A stretch of DNA of 64,000 nucleotides, from positions 20,890,221 to 20,954,220 of the forward strand of contig OZ023181.1 in NCBI GenBank assembly GCA_963995505.1, given 5' to 3'. The DNA is from Hypericum androsaemum. Taxonomy: Eukaryota > Streptophyta > Magnoliopsida > Malpighiales > Hypericaceae. Position 1 is the stretch's first letter, and each line of letters begins with the position of its first letter. Both the position numbers and the translations under genes were made by a program. The notes beneath the pieces are model-generated. The model was given only the letters and a program-made list of their open reading frames with translations, made no database searches and had not been told where the DNA came from. Shown piece by piece: positions 44,442-60,743 of the stretch.

Positions 44442-45430
44442 ACATGGAAACTGTTTGAGATTGCACTTTGTTTTTGTATAAAATTCCCATATAGAATCCA
44501 ATGCCCTGCCTTGTCTCTTTGATCATCTTCTCTTGTTTGCTCCTGATAGATACTGGAAACATATCTTGTTCAGGACAAGTCATATCATATTACCAAAGAA
44601 ATTTGTAAAATTAGTGACTCTCTTGGAATCTTCTTGTTGTGATACTGCCTTATATCCAATCTGAAATTTGTGTGTCGGTCAAACATTGATCGGTGAAACT
44701 TCCTCTAATACTAGGCGACCACTAACCAACTAATACAACGAACGGTTCCTGGTTTTCCGGTCGTTTTTCCCCGGCAAAAAAAAGAAGAAGCAAACTTAAT
44801 GATAGTGGATAATGACAATGTTTCCAGCGGATAAGATTGCTGCACCAACGAGAACCCCACCTTGCTACAACCCAAAATTTGCAACTACCACTACCAGGGG
44901 AAGATGCAATTCATGGTCACCTCTTAAGTGGGGATGAGTTTCTGTTATAAGCCAGCTGGGACCAGATTTTTCTTTTGCTAAGAGCCCCACCAGATACTTT
45001 GTCTGGTTTGGACCGTTTGCCTATTGTATGTTAATATCATGTATGAGATATCGTGGTGATTGAATTAGAATCGAGTATTGTTACATTGTACGGAGATGAC
45101 TCTCCAAAAATGCAATGTTTATTTCATTCGATTATTCCTAATTAATCACGTGATCCACTTAGAAGCTGAATCTAAAACCTTCAAAATTACAGCTTCTCAG
45201 AATTCACCCCAAAATTTTAAAAATATTCGTATTCAACTAAAATTTTGAGACGATACATAAGTAAATTTTGTACACAAACAAATTTACTCACAATTAACGG
45301 TTTAATAATCTGGAAAACTTTCTCGTACAGTATTACTACTACCGATTTTATGATACACAAAAGGACCATGCCAAAAGGAAAGCACAGAAACAGAACAATG
45401 GCATATAATTAGTATGATAATACTAGCCTG
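44442..45430. other. Spacer, no gene seen
   Basis: The first 150 bases are probably the 3' UTR of the 145-residue protein. The rest is AT-rich without recognisable structure. Confidence 0.45.
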
Positions 45431-45441
45431 TAATAATTTAG

Positions 45442-45693
45442 CTACACCGGCAACTTGGGAACCATGAAAGGGCCCGTTCCCGTGGGGTTGACCAAGTGCT
45501 TCCGGGGCCCACGAAGGCCACCGTGGTTGGTTCTCCTCCACGTCTTACGTTGGCCTCCGACGCCATGGACTCTCCCGGGAAGGCCACTAGCTTGGAGCAC
45601 CGGAGCCGATTGGATTGAGATTAGCGAGGAGGTGGTCGCTAGGAGGAGGAGGAGAAGAAGAAGGGGAGCGAGTCTGGACTCGGCTCGCACCAT
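45442..45693 (-). CDS. Candidate secreted peptide precursor, 83 residues
   Basis: A single-exon frame starting MVRAESRLAPLLLLLLLLA, a strong signal peptide with likely cleavage near ISIQSA. Then come a Gly/Arg-rich middle with basic pairs (GQRK, WRR, GPRK) and the end KHLVNPTGTGPFMVPKLPV. Small size, secretion signal, basic processing sites and a Pro-rich C-terminus fit a plant peptide-hormone precursor. The tail does not match the CLE, IDA, CEP, RGF or PSK consensus that I know. A TATA-like sequence sits 65 bases upstream. It could also be a chance frame, so comparison with relatives is needed to settle it. Confidence 0.55.
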   Translation of the reverse strand: MVRAESRLAPLLLLLLLLATTSSLISIQSAPVLQASGLPGRVHGVGGQRKTWRRTNHGGLRGPRKHLVNPTGTGPFMVPKLPV

Positions 45694-45755
45694 CTTAATA
45701 ATTTGTTTACTGTGTTCTTCGAGTTTCTGTGCCTTGCTTTTCTATTAAGGTGTTG

Positions 45756-45763
45756 GTATATAT
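45756..45763 (-). promoter_or_regulatory. TATA-like box before the peptide gene
   Basis: On the minus strand the sequence reads ATATATAC about 65 bases before the ATG at 45693. Further upstream (45847-45861) is a run of 15 C, and a CGA triplet run lies near 45783-45797. Confidence 0.45.
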
Positions 45764-45986
45764 TGCTTGGGGGAAAAAGGAGCGACGACGACGACGACCT
45801 TTGCTTGATTTGGAAGCATTATAATGGGACTCTCTCCTTTTTTTGGCCCCCCCCCCCCCCCAATCCGCATTATTGCCGACGGTTCCGTAGGAGTTACTTG
45901 TCTTGTCCGTGTGGTTTTGGGTAATAGAGAGATTTGTGGTCTGTTTGTGTTTTCTTTTGAACCGAATTTGACCTGGTCGACTAGTT

Positions 45987-46440
45987 AATGATACCATGGT
46001 TTTAAAATCCGGCCCGGAGCTACGACCCGGAATTTCTACCATTTTTTGGGTCGGGCGATTGGACCACCGGACGGACCAAAAATATTTTTATTTTTTAATA
46101 TTTTAAATTATATATATATGTAGGTTAAAATAGACTTATTTTCCATTAAAAAAAGTAGACTTAATTTTTTATCTCTCCACTCTATAAATCTACTTTTTTA
46201 TTACTCTATAAACTTGTGAAATCAACTTTTTTTCCTCGAAAACCACCCAAAAAAGCCAATTTGGTCCATTTTTGTACGAACCAGGTTTGACCGATCAGGG
46301 TGGACCTCAAAATTGACCGGTCTGACTAGATTTGGTCCGGTTAGTACAGACCTCGGTCAAAAGCCTAAAAACGACCCGCTCTTGTGCCCGATTCGTGGTC
46401 CAATCAGTCGGACCGCATTTTTTTAAACCATGAATGATAC
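45987..46440. mobile_element. hAT-type MITE with 8-bp target duplication
   Basis: The element spans 45995-46432 (438 bp). It starts CATGGTTTTAAAATCCGGCC and ends with the inverted counterpart ...TTTTTAAACCATG. The 8-bp repeat AATGATAC flanks it exactly, at 45987-45994 and 46433-46440. The inside is AT-rich without coding capacity. Short inverted tips and an 8-bp target duplication are the marks of a non-autonomous hAT element. Confidence 0.85.
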
Positions 46441-47040
46441 CAAATAATATTGACAAAAAATAACTATCAAAATGTTCGAAGTGATATAAAATTCTTCTTA
46501 TTAAGTTTGGTAAAATTTGAAATCGAGATGTTTCCGGTAGAAAACGTGAGTGAAAGATCAAATATATCATAATTTGTTTGATCAACTATTGAGAAAATAC
46601 GCACTTTATCATAAAATATGGATCGGCTAAGGAACTGAAGCTGATTGTTTTGGAGGTAAAGGAAGTGAATGGACTGCCTGAGGTATCACTGGTACGGCCT
46701 AAATCTAACAAATGTTTAGAGTGAAGTTATGTGGAGCTTATTATGAAGGAAATTTTTAGTGGTTTTATATTAATAAGTTTTAACCAAATTATTTTATAGG
46801 AATCCAAAATTTTTACCCATTGTTATCCCATCAATTTTCATTTGGTTAATTTACTTAACCTAGATGGGTGTAAAGAAGCTAAAGTTTATTGTCTAGGTGA
46901 TTGATTAAAACATTAAATTTATTTACAAAAATAATTTTAAAATAAAATCTAATAATACTCAACCAAGTTCCCATTATATTGGCAATCATAAAAATGCATT
47001 GTTAGTAAGAGCCGAAACCCAAACCCATAAACAATCCAAA
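46441..47040. other. AT-rich spacer, no gene seen
   Basis: No coding potential, repeat array or RNA gene was recognised between the MITE and the RPN9 promoter. Confidence 0.5.
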
Positions 47041-47060
47041 AGACAAAACCCGACCCAAAG

Positions 47061-47080
47061 GCCCAACAACGTTGTTGGGC
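47061..47080. promoter_or_regulatory. Perfect palindrome with two TGGGC cores, RPN9 promoter
   Basis: GCCCAACAACGTTGTTGGGC is a perfect 20-bp palindrome about 235 bases before the RPN9 ATG. It places two TTGGGC cores head to head. TGGGC is the core of the proteasome-related cis-element bound by NAC53/NAC78-type factors in Arabidopsis proteasome stress control. Binding here is inferred. Confidence 0.65.
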
Positions 47081-47313
47081 AAAACTTCTTTTCTTCGAGC
47101 ACAAGCCAGAACAAATTGAAAAAAAAAACCCCACAAAAGAGAGTAGGTTGGCCGAACACCCCACGCCTCTCTTTCTCTCACCTTTCGCTTCCGCCCAAGA
47201 GTAAAAAAATTAAAAGGAGAAAAGAAAACAAAAAATAGGATTAATAAGAAATTTGGTCTCGACCTCCCGAAACGACTCGCATCGTCGCCGTTTGACCGCT
47301 TGGGAGGAGGAAA

Positions 47314-50300
47314 ATGGCGGCGCTCGAGTACCTGGAGACACTACGGAGCTCGCACCCGGAGCTCGCGGAGTGGTACAACACGCTGGCGGATCTGTACCAG
47401 AAGAAGCTCTGGCACCAGCTCACCCTCAAGCTCGAGCAGTTCGTCGCCCTCGCCGTCTTCCAGGTCCTCTATTTTCCTCTTTTTCCGGTTTTGTCCTTTA
47501 GGTTTTTGGTTTTTTTTTTCTTTTCTGGCTGAGTTGGAAGTTGTTCGCTTGGATTAGATCTAGGGCTGGAGTTCCAATTGCGGTTACTTTTTGCTGGATT
47601 GTTCGGGTTTGGGATTGTAGGGTTTTGGAAACGCTAGGGTTTAGTTTGTTGCTGGTGGATTGGGGATTTTGAACTTGGTAAAGGTTCTTAGATGTGAACT
47701 CTGGGGTGCGGATTAGTTGGCGTTTGCTTGTTTGGGAGCTGAGAAGCTGTAGGATTGGAGTGTTGTGGTTGAGAATTGCCATTCCTGTCAAGTGTTGGTT
47801 TTGCATTGCGATGGCTTGTTACTTCTCCGTTGCTTCAGTTCTTTGATTCGTGTCTTAGGGTGGGTAGGCTTTTTGGTTTGGACTGTTCTGGTTATGGAAT
47901 GACTTCGGTTCATGGGCACTTGGTTTTTTTCTCTCCTAACGTTTTACTCTTTTGGATTCCTCGTGTGTTTCAGGCAGGAGATTCTCTGATTCAGCTATAT
48001 CACAATTTCATCACTGACTTTGAGACCAAGATCAACCTTCTGAAGCTTGCGCACTTCGCTGTTATAGTGTCCCGGCGTTATGCAGAGAAAGAAGCTGCCA
48101 TTGCTTACTTAGATGGGGTGATCGAGAAGCTCCGAGCTACCAAAGAACAACGCATAGAGGAGCCGATCCTTTACATCAAGATGCAGATAGCTCTGTTCAA
48201 GCTGGAGAAAGGGGATCAGAAAGAGTGCAAGAAGCTTTTGGAAGATGGGAAGAGCACGAGTGATAGTATGACTGATATCGATCCATCTGTATACGCCAGT
48301 TATTATTGGGTATCCTCTCAGTTCTACAAATTTCGGCAGGAATTTGCCGAGTTCTATAAGAGTGCTCTTCTCTATCTAGCATATACTAAAGTGGAATCGC
48401 TTTCAGATTCCTTTAAGATGGTACAATCTTCTCTTCTCTTCTCTTCTCTCTTATCTATTTTACAAACTTAAAAGTTGTGAGATTTGGGGTCCTCTCTTGA
48501 TACCCTCTTCAGATACCTCTATACTTTTTCCCGATATGGGAACCTAACATACGGTTGAGACTCGAGAACACTTTTCTTTCCAGGGCTCCCTCCCCAGGAA
48601 AATTGTGTTTGAAAACTAAACTTGCCAGTATTTTTAACCTCTTTTCGAATTGCTCGCTCTGTATTTGTCTAGTGAGTCTCGGATTACAGCATTCACTTGT
48701 TTAAATTGTGCATTTCAGGACTTGGCTTTCGATCTCTCTCTTTCCGCGCTCTTGGGTGACAACATTTACAACTTTGGGGAACTGCTTGCTCATCCTATTG
48801 TATGTATATCTTTGTCCCATCTTTTAGATATCTGTTCATCTTCTGCTTTTTATCAGTTATTGTTATGAGGAACTCATATCTGGCTCCAACTGGTACTAGT
48901 TCGCTGCAAACTTTCTTTCCCAACAGATTCGGGAAAAGTAAACTTTGTTGCTTTTTTGGGTTATCTACAGTTATTCTGATGCCCATATATTCTAGATAGA
49001 ATTAGACGTCCCTGTTAGGTGATGAAAGGCATCATTCATGTTTCCTGATGGGTGCACATTAATACTGTTTTGAGTCTACTGGACAGTATGCAAGTCTTGG
49101 AGACGCATGTCATGTATTACTGTATGCCAGTGTCACAGCCTGTTAGTTCCCTGAGATGGGAGGCGCAGTCACTCTTCAAGTCTTGTGCCTGCTTGTCTGC
49201 TTGTTCCTTTTAATGACAAACATTGGAGGACGGAGGACCTAAGAATCTGTCAAAATTCATTTCTAACCAACTCTTATTTTGTTCTTGTTTATACGTCTGT
49301 CCTACACCTGGTCTTAAGTGTGAGCGATTTTACTATCTTGTACAGTTGAAAAGTCTGCTTGGGACACAAGTGGAGTGGCTCTACTATATTCTCCAGGCAT
49401 TCAACTCCGGTGACTTGGTCCGTTACCAAGAATTATGCCGTGTGCACAATGCCTCCCTGAGGGCTCAGCCAGCGTTAGTTCAAAATGAGCAGAAACTGTT
49501 AGAGAAGATCAACATCCTTTGTCTCATGGAGATCATTTTTAGGTATTTCTGTCATAAGCTTCTGCAGAATAATTATGCTTAAATTATGTCCTTTTTTCCC
49601 GAGCTCTTTATGGTTGCTTACTGCATACACTGAAGTGGTCCTGAATGTACTCAAAACTTTTGCAGCCGTCCTTCCGAAGATCGTAATATTCCATTGAAGG
49701 TCATTGCAGACCGCACAAAGCTTAGCGTCGAGGAAGTGGAACATCTTCTTATGAAGAGTCTTTCTGTAAGTAATCAGTGTTGCTTGAGATGATGTTTTTG
49801 ATGCTTTCCTGCTATTTTGAGCTTGTGGATCCCTATATGTTCGCGGAATTCAGGACGGTTCATCCGAGTGAACAAGATAAATGGTTTCCCCATCAGTTAC
49901 TGGACACGTTTGATTCTAGGAGTTCTTTCCATGGAAGATTAAGTTTTTATTTACTTATGCCTCTGCCAAGAGGTTTGTTGACCATGAATTAGGTGTTTGT
50001 TTCATGGAATTTTTCCCAGAATTAGGTTTGTTGTCTCGTGTTATTTTGTTAAGACTCCATTTCCTTCTACCTTGTCTCGCCGCATGGCAATGCGGCAGTT
50101 GCAAGGCACCTCTGTACTGGTTAAAAACATACAAGTTGCCACGGTTTATTGCATTTGTGCTAAGTGGTTATCAACATCTGAAAGTAATCTATTCCCCTGA
50201 GACACCTTGTTTCTTAATGCAGGTTCATCTTATCGAGGGTATAATTGATCAAGTCGAAGGGGTCGTACACGTGTCTTGGGTGCAGCCTAGAGTTCTGGGG

Positions 50301-50408
50301 ATTCCGCAGATCAAGTCCCTGAGAGATCGATTGGATAACTGGGTGGACAAAGTACACACCGCGCTGGTATCGATTGAAGCCGAAACACCTGACCTAGTGG
50401 CAACATGA
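47314..50408 (+). CDS. RPN9: 26S proteasome lid subunit RPN9 (PSMD13)
   Basis: A non-ATPase subunit of the proteasome lid, with a PCI-domain scaffold role. Exons 47314-47463, 47974-48420, 48719-48799, 49346-49542, 49666-49765 and 50223-50408 join in frame to 386 residues, the length I know for plant RPN9. It starts MAALEYLETLRSSHPELAEWY. The helical repeat part (about 50-250) includes LLKLAHFAVIVSRRYA and FDLSLSALLGDNIYNFGELLAHPI. The C-terminal PCI/winged-helix part includes ILCLMEIIFSRPSEDRNIPL and VSWVQPRVLGIPQIKSLRDRLDNW. All introns are GT-AG. Position about 199 reads Met (SFKM|DLAF), where Leu is more usual at that junction. The gene converges on XLG3. Confidence 0.96.
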
Positions 50409-51986
50409 GTCTCTTTCCGATTTCCCCTCCTGTGCTCTTGTTTTTGTGTACTGCTCACATTGTAACTCTGCATCCGGCAAAGGAGAAAACTTGTAGGCAG
50501 TGAGTCAGAGAGACTAGCTAATCTCAATTGGGCAGTTTGGTCAAATATGTATACGCATTTTCATGTCTCGCAGTTCCATGGATCAATTTTCTTGAAGGAT
50601 CTCCATTTGATGCTTCTAAGTTGGCTCGTCTACGGACGTGTGTTCAATCGAGGGAAACGAACAGAGTATAGATTTACTTGGGTAGATTCGGATGTTAGCC
50701 ACTTGCATTTGGATGGAATTGCATTAGATAATCGCCGGTTCTTTGAATCTAGTGTTTTCCCACTGTCTAGAATCCCGTTTTGAAAAATGCTTGATTAGTG
50801 AAATGTGGGCTGAGTTGGGCATACGATTTCATGGAGGTCGCTGCAGTCTCGTAGACCTCTACAAAACGTCAACATCGTATTCTAGCTTAACCGATATCTA
50901 TTCTAACTTAAATAAGAAATCTCGAATTCGAGTATTTGAAAATATATTAATATTAAATATCATTCTATTTAACTTTCAATTTAATAACATTGCAAAATTA
51001 CAAAACCGGTTGACCTCTCCTTAGAAGCTTGAGCTTAAAAAGCTTCTGGGTCCAGTAAGACCATAAAACTCACTAGGTTATTAGGAGAATTTGACGGCTC
51101 GAATTCAGATTAGTCATAATATATAAAAACAAAATCTACTTTGCATCCCAGTAAGATGCGAGTTTTAGAGAGAACGGATGGATTCGGCCCATATTATCAT
51201 CTTTGTTTCCATGTCATAGTTGTTGATTCCATTTATTTCAAAGGACGAGGTGTAAATATTAGCGACAGCTGAAAGGGGCAGAATGAATAAGGGTCCGGAT
51301 TGGGTCCGGACAACTAGTCCTTCGGATTGTATGGAGCAAGTAAGGGGGCAAATTTATAAATTGGACAATAAACATGAGCAATATTGGTAAACACAATTTT
51401 ACTAACTCGGTTATAAATCAGGAAATCGGTTTGACCAATATTATTTATCACTTGACCAGACATACAATTATCACTTTACCAGATATATCATTATCATTTG
51501 ATCAGGTCTACCATTATCGCGTAGGTTTTGAGCAAAAACCCAAAAAAGCCCCACGTAAATCTTGGCCGTCCGATCTTACGTGTAACTTAATAAATCGAAA
51601 TCGATCATCTTCCTCTTGCTCTGGATGGTCCGGACCTAATCCGTCGCCAATGAATAAGTAGCCGATGAAAAAGACTAATCTGCAGGTCAGCAACGAAGAA
51701 GAAGTTGACAACAACCATTTCAGGTACGGAGAATTTTACAATTATACGTCTACAAGTATTACTCGATCAGGTACACGAGACGAGGATATAACCTTTTTGA
51801 TCTATTGACAAACATAAAATTACTCTTCCATTCTTTGCCGTAGATATGGGAATCCCGATCTTCATTAAAGAAATGCAACCAACACATGGATTATTATCAT
51901 CTTATTTCAAAGGGTGACTCAAAAAATAAAATAAAAATACAACAGCTTCATCTTTTTCTAATACAATTTTGTTCTGCAGAAGCAAA
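50409..51986. other. Convergent spacer between RPN9 and XLG3
   Basis: It contains the 3' UTRs of both genes and AT-rich DNA. A 23-bp minisatellite of three copies lies at 51445-51513. No gene was recognised. Confidence 0.5.
51445..51513 (+). repeat. 23-bp minisatellite, three copies
   Basis: Three consecutive 23-bp units start at 51445, 51468 and 51491, each beginning TTATCA and containing a TTGACCAGACATACAA-like core, with several substitutions between units. Confidence 0.8.
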
Positions 51987-55552
<3,566 letters not shown>

Positions 55553-56383
55553 TGTTCCGCAACTATGCCAACCAAGTATAATCTACAACAACAATATTCA
55601 CCCTCTAAACTTCCTAACAACTGCTCATAACCCAATAACCACTAAAGAATCTCCTAGATCACTATAACATGTGAAAACTACACCAGGCAGCAGACACCAA
55701 AATAAGTTTGAGCAGAAATAGAATCACCAAGGGGAAGGCAAGTCGAAAAGGCTGTGGACACTTCTTGAGATGGACTCACAAAAGATGAAAGAACTGATCA
55801 GGAGCAGCCGCAACTATGTAATCACGAAAGGCGAGTCATCCGTTGCAACCTTCAAGATTGAAAAGAATAATCAGACAAGCTGCATAGATTTTGACCGCAT
55901 ACCAAACAAGACGAGACCCAAATTGGATTGAAGTTCAGCCCTCAAAGCACAAGCTTTTGAAGTCGAGGAAAGCGCACACAAATCACCGAAGGTTGAATCT
56001 TTCAAGTTAAAAGCTGGTAAATCCAACTAATCAAAGACCAAGGACGACTTTTCAACTAACATGGCAAAAACCCCACGTAACAACAGATCAGGTTTTGGTC
56101 AAAGAAAACCGGAAACTTCACCTGGCCTGATATTTAAAATAGGCTTTGAATTAAGACCAAGGGCCAATTTTTACCAGTCAAAGCGTAGAAACCAACAAAG
56201 ATCAGAGGGTATTAAAAAAACACAATTTAGTTGCTATCAAATTAAGCGCAGAGACTAACTCAAGCAAGGGAGAAATAAAACGAAGAACCAAAAGGGAATC
56301 CAAAAAAGATGGAACTTGGAAAATACCCTTTTGAGGAACAAGCTCTAGCTTTGAGAAAATATAAGAAAGGTACAACTTTTAAG

Positions 56384-56418
<35 letters not shown>

Positions 56419-56700
56419 CCGAGGAAATAGACAAAATGGGGAAGAAGCGGATCAAAAACAGAGAGCTGACTAATCGAAGGATGTGAATCAGGAAGAAGCA
56501 GCGGGAGAAGGAAGCCCTTGACTTAATGATTCTGAGCTCTTTCTTCTTCTGGGTACCATAAAGTTGCAACCTTTTGGAGCTCTCCCGAATATCTTAAAAC
56601 AGAGAGAGGGAAAGAGGGAGTGATGAAAGATACAACCAGACAGAGAGAGAAAGAGAGAGGAGGAAGGGGGAGGTGGGTCCCAACAAATTACAGGGACAGT
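55553..56700 (-). other. XLG3 5' flank, probable leader and leader intron
   Basis: No coding frame is seen. A pure (GA)n run of about 28 bases lies at 56388-56415, with purine-rich DNA to 56670 (CT-rich on the XLG3 strand, as is common in plant 5' leaders). The distance to the first ATG suggests an intron in the leader, but I could not fix its borders. Confidence 0.45.
56388..56415. repeat. (GA)n microsatellite upstream of XLG3
   Basis: About 14 uninterrupted GA units on the + strand, so (CT)n on the XLG3 sense strand. Confidence 0.9.
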
Positions 56701-59700
56701 GGGACCCACATTTTGGGTTTGGTTTTTTGGGTTTTGGGTTCTGGGTTTGGGTCTCTGTGTTTGTTTTACTGTAGGTTTGGGTCGCGAGTGTGTCACACGC
56801 GTTGGTCCCCACGAGTTGTGTTGTCGTACGACCAAAGATATAACTGGACTGTCATCTCAACGCGCGGCTAGGACCGTGCAAATTACTGCTTTTGTGGTTA
56901 GAATTTTCACTGCGAAAATTTATGAGGTCATTTGTTGTTTTATTTGGATGAATTTTATATTTAGATTGGTCTAAATTTTGAAATTTAGAAGGTTTTGCGT
57001 TTTGTTTCTCAAATAATTTTTTTATTAAGGGATAAAAATTGACCTACTAATTTTTATGAAAAGTTTGTTATCTACCAAACTTCGAGGTATGATGTGTTTT
57101 CATCTTATCTACCAAAAGTTTGTTAGTTTTTTTTTCCTTTGTTGGTGGGATACGACATTACGAGGGTGTCTCCCTAAACTCTGTTGAAAAATCAGTTATG
57201 GACGAGTGCGTCAAGGAATGTAAATACCCTCTAATCAAAACAAGAAACGATACAAGTAATAAATTCGATTTATCCTCTCATTAATTATGGATAAGTTGGA
57301 CCTGTCATTAGCAAGACAAGCAACTTTTCAGCATGGTTAATTTTGGTGTTCACTATCTCAGAAAATATCGTCTAAAGTCTTAAAGTTTAGATCTAATCAT
57401 CTATATTTAAAATTTATCAAAAATTATATTGCTTTTGATTATCTGCATTCCTAGTGCTTGCATGCTTAAAAGGATAATTTGAAGGGTTTATCCACCCTTT
57501 GAGATACTTTACTCGACTATGAGTCTATGATTTGTTTCGATGAGATTCAGGCATTTTCGGGAAAAAATAAAGTGAAGGAGTTATGTTTGGTTAATTAGAA
57601 GAGGAGCTGAGGCGGCTATTACTCTATTATCGTATTAGATGTTGGGTCGGTAAAGCATGTACAACGACAACTAGATTGTTTTTATTTATTTCAGATGATG
57701 GAATTATTTGTTACGCAACTATTGTCCTCCGCAATTGATACAACAACTGGTTTCATGTTCTTGGAGTCAATTTTCTAACAAAATTGAACTCCAAGACTAA
57801 TTTAAAATTTTTAACTTAATTAAAAAATTTTAAATTTGAGTTATCGCAATAACATAAAATATTTAACAACAGATCTTTGTCATCTTTAAAAGATAATATC
57901 TAATTCAAACCTAAATTAATTACATCACTAAATGTATCGATATCGGTACTATGTTATTTAATAGCAGATCGTTTTTCCAAAAAAAATGTATCGATATCGG
58001 TACTATCGAACAAAAAAATATAGTGAATAGATCTTTGACCACTTTATACAGAATAAACATCATATAACTTGGTAGACATTCTAGATAAACCACTGTATTG
58101 TACACTAATGGTCATCATTCCACAGTCTAAATTATTCATTTTTTTTATGATATGGTCTTCTTATTTATGATTTTAATGTGTTTTCCTTTGACCCTCAACT
58201 TATGACTACTAAAAATATATACATCGTTGGATTCAAATCAGACATATCCTTTGATTTTGAGACCTAGATTGATAGGTTCTAGACACAATCCGATTTGTAT
58301 GCATAGATCTATCATTTAAAGAATTTCAGTAGAATAAATAAAAAACAGCAAATCAAAATTGGTAAAATTATTTTTGTAAGGATATCGTTAATCCTACAAA
58401 AAAAAGTAGTAAAATCCTTAAATTTTATAAAATTACATACATAATAAATAGTAGTAAAAGGATTTAAATTCAGATTTGGATTCTTAAAATATTTAATAAA
58501 ATTACATCCTTAAAATTGTAAACTATTATTCAGATCTATTAAATTTGGATCCGGGTGTATTCATGAATTTGATATTTTTACTTACCCATATCTGAATACC
58601 GGGTATTTTCATATGAAAAAAGGGAAAGTTTTAGAGAATTGCCTTTGATCTCTAAGTGTTTTTGATTCTCTGCACATCATCAAGAAGTTGGTGACAAAAT
58701 TATGGCAAAGGCACCAATAGGTCCAATACCACTCAACAAAAAGTCAAAGTTAGGCTGCCAAATTGGTGGGTTTTGTGGATTTGGTTAGCCACGCTAGATA
58801 AATCGCATTACCGGCCTCAATTACCCGCTCGGGTATCGATAAATACTAAAATAAATGATAAAAATATTATTACAATTTAATCAAGATATCTCAAATCAAG
58901 TTATTAAAAATAATGTATTGTTGAATATTTGTTGGAAAAATTTTATCACATTTCAAAAATCTCATTCAGCTCAAACTTTAATTAATCACCCTAGTGATTT
59001 GGATACCGGAACAAGAAATTACCCACTCCAATTCCATTTTAACATACGAAGGTTTCGTGTCCTTTTTTGGACAAGTTTTGTGCTCCAAAGTTTGCCTTTG
59101 GCAAAATCGTCTCGCTTTGTTGGTATGACCACTTTGGTTATTTTTGGTGTATTCACTTGGGTGCTTCATGCTCTTGCACGACATGAGCATTGAGAGGAGA
59201 CAGTTCATGCCTGGACGAGTCCCCACTCCCCTAACTAAGAATTACGGTGCTCTTACATGAAACTCAGAATTATGGTCAGCTTTGAACAATATGATTATTT
59301 TCTCGAAATTATTTGGTGTTTGCATATTCATTAACTAGACTGATTTAAGTTCGAATTAATAGATCTTTTAGATGATGATAAAGTTCTTCAAAATTCTAAC
59401 AAATATTTAATATTACTGATGTATTAAGCGCTTTGAAAAGTTATATGACAGCCCTTAATTAAGGTGTTTAACAAAATTATTGGATTAGAAAATGAAAGAT
59501 AAAATTAATTATCTAGAACGCTAGTAGCCGTATATGGAGTGGCGTGGACCGAGCAATCATCGTCATTCCTCCATTTTTGTTTTGTCAAGGTCCACTCAAT
59601 ACTAAACCCTAAAGTCAAATGATGATGTTAATATGTCAAATATTAAACAGCATTAATTGCAATATACCACAGATCAGATCAACGGTCAATTGGTCATTAA

Positions 59701-60710
59701 AGTGAACATTAGACTTTCGGATTCCGGCATGACAGCCACCTAGTTTTGCTCTGCTTATATTTCAAATACATATATTTTTAGTAAATTCATGCATTTAACA
59801 TTATTTAGATTCTATTTATAGATAGTTATTTTAATAATATATTTTTTATTCGTAAATTTTGAACTCAAAATCTTCTACCCAAGACCAACATACTTTCAGT
59901 TTTATCTATTTACAAAAAAACAAAATTATTAGACATTTTCTATGTGAATTTTTCACCCTTATAAGCAAGTTTACTATTGAAATTCTGAGCACGCTCTATC
60001 AAATGAGATCCATCAGACCGAAATTTGTACGGGTTTTGACTTTGCTAACATGCTATGAAATTGGGAGTTGTGCAAGCACAAACAATGCGTACGAAATCAC
60101 CCGCTCTGATACTATGTTAGATTTTTTATATCCAATTAAAAACTAAAAGACAAAAAGTATGTGAATTTTTTTCATCCTTATAAACCACCACTCTTGCACT
60201 AAATAACAATGTTATATTCCAGCTAAATATTCCGACCAAATGTTTAATTTTTTCCCAAAAAATACTTAATATGCGATTGTCAATTAATTAATGTTCAAGT
60301 CAGATTAAACCCAATCAACAAAAATTTTACGCATCTAGGTTTTCAGAGTAATTATATTATGTCACATATAATGTGTTACGCTCAAATGGTACTCATAGGT
60401 TAAAAGGTGAGATAAAAAAGGAGGACCCGAAAGTCCATCTTCAATTGGGAATCTCGAAAACCCAATCTCCGGCGGACACATTATCCTATCCAGAATTTGC
60501 ATGTCCAGCAACGCACATGCTGACACGAGACATCCAACTTCTGGCTGGAACTCCATCTTCACTCCCATGGATCAACTTAGACTATCCTTGTCCTAATTGC
60601 AACTCCTAGTACTTTCCCACGCAATTCTAGCTGGTACCCAGTTCCCAATTGTACGTGGTTGCTTCGTCCTAATGCTTCCTGATGGTTATAGAGTGTAAAG
60701 ATTGATGCTT
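56701..60710. other. Four kb of AT-rich intergenic DNA
   Basis: Divergent spacer between XLG3 and the PPR gene. Short open frames (for example 58855-59193 and 59859-60146) have no recognisable similarity. A 20-bp segment ATGTATCGATATCGGTACTA occurs twice, near 57932 and 57987, which looks like a local duplication. No terminal repeats, RNA genes or conserved frames were found. Confidence 0.5.
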
Positions 60711-60716
60711 TATGTG

Positions 60717-60743
60717 ATGATGGCGCTGCTGGCATCAGAATGA
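60717..60743 (+). promoter_or_regulatory. Upstream ORF overlapping the PPR start codon
   Basis: An eight-codon upstream ORF (MMALLASE) ends in TGA at 60741-60743, overlapping the main ATG at 60740-60742 as ATGA. Such an overlap could couple or limit translation of the PPR frame if the transcript starts upstream of it. Confidence 0.5.

Noticed and set aside
56701..60710. Hidden gene in the long spacer before the PPR gene
   Set aside because: Only short AT-rich frames without similarity or plausible splice chains were seen.
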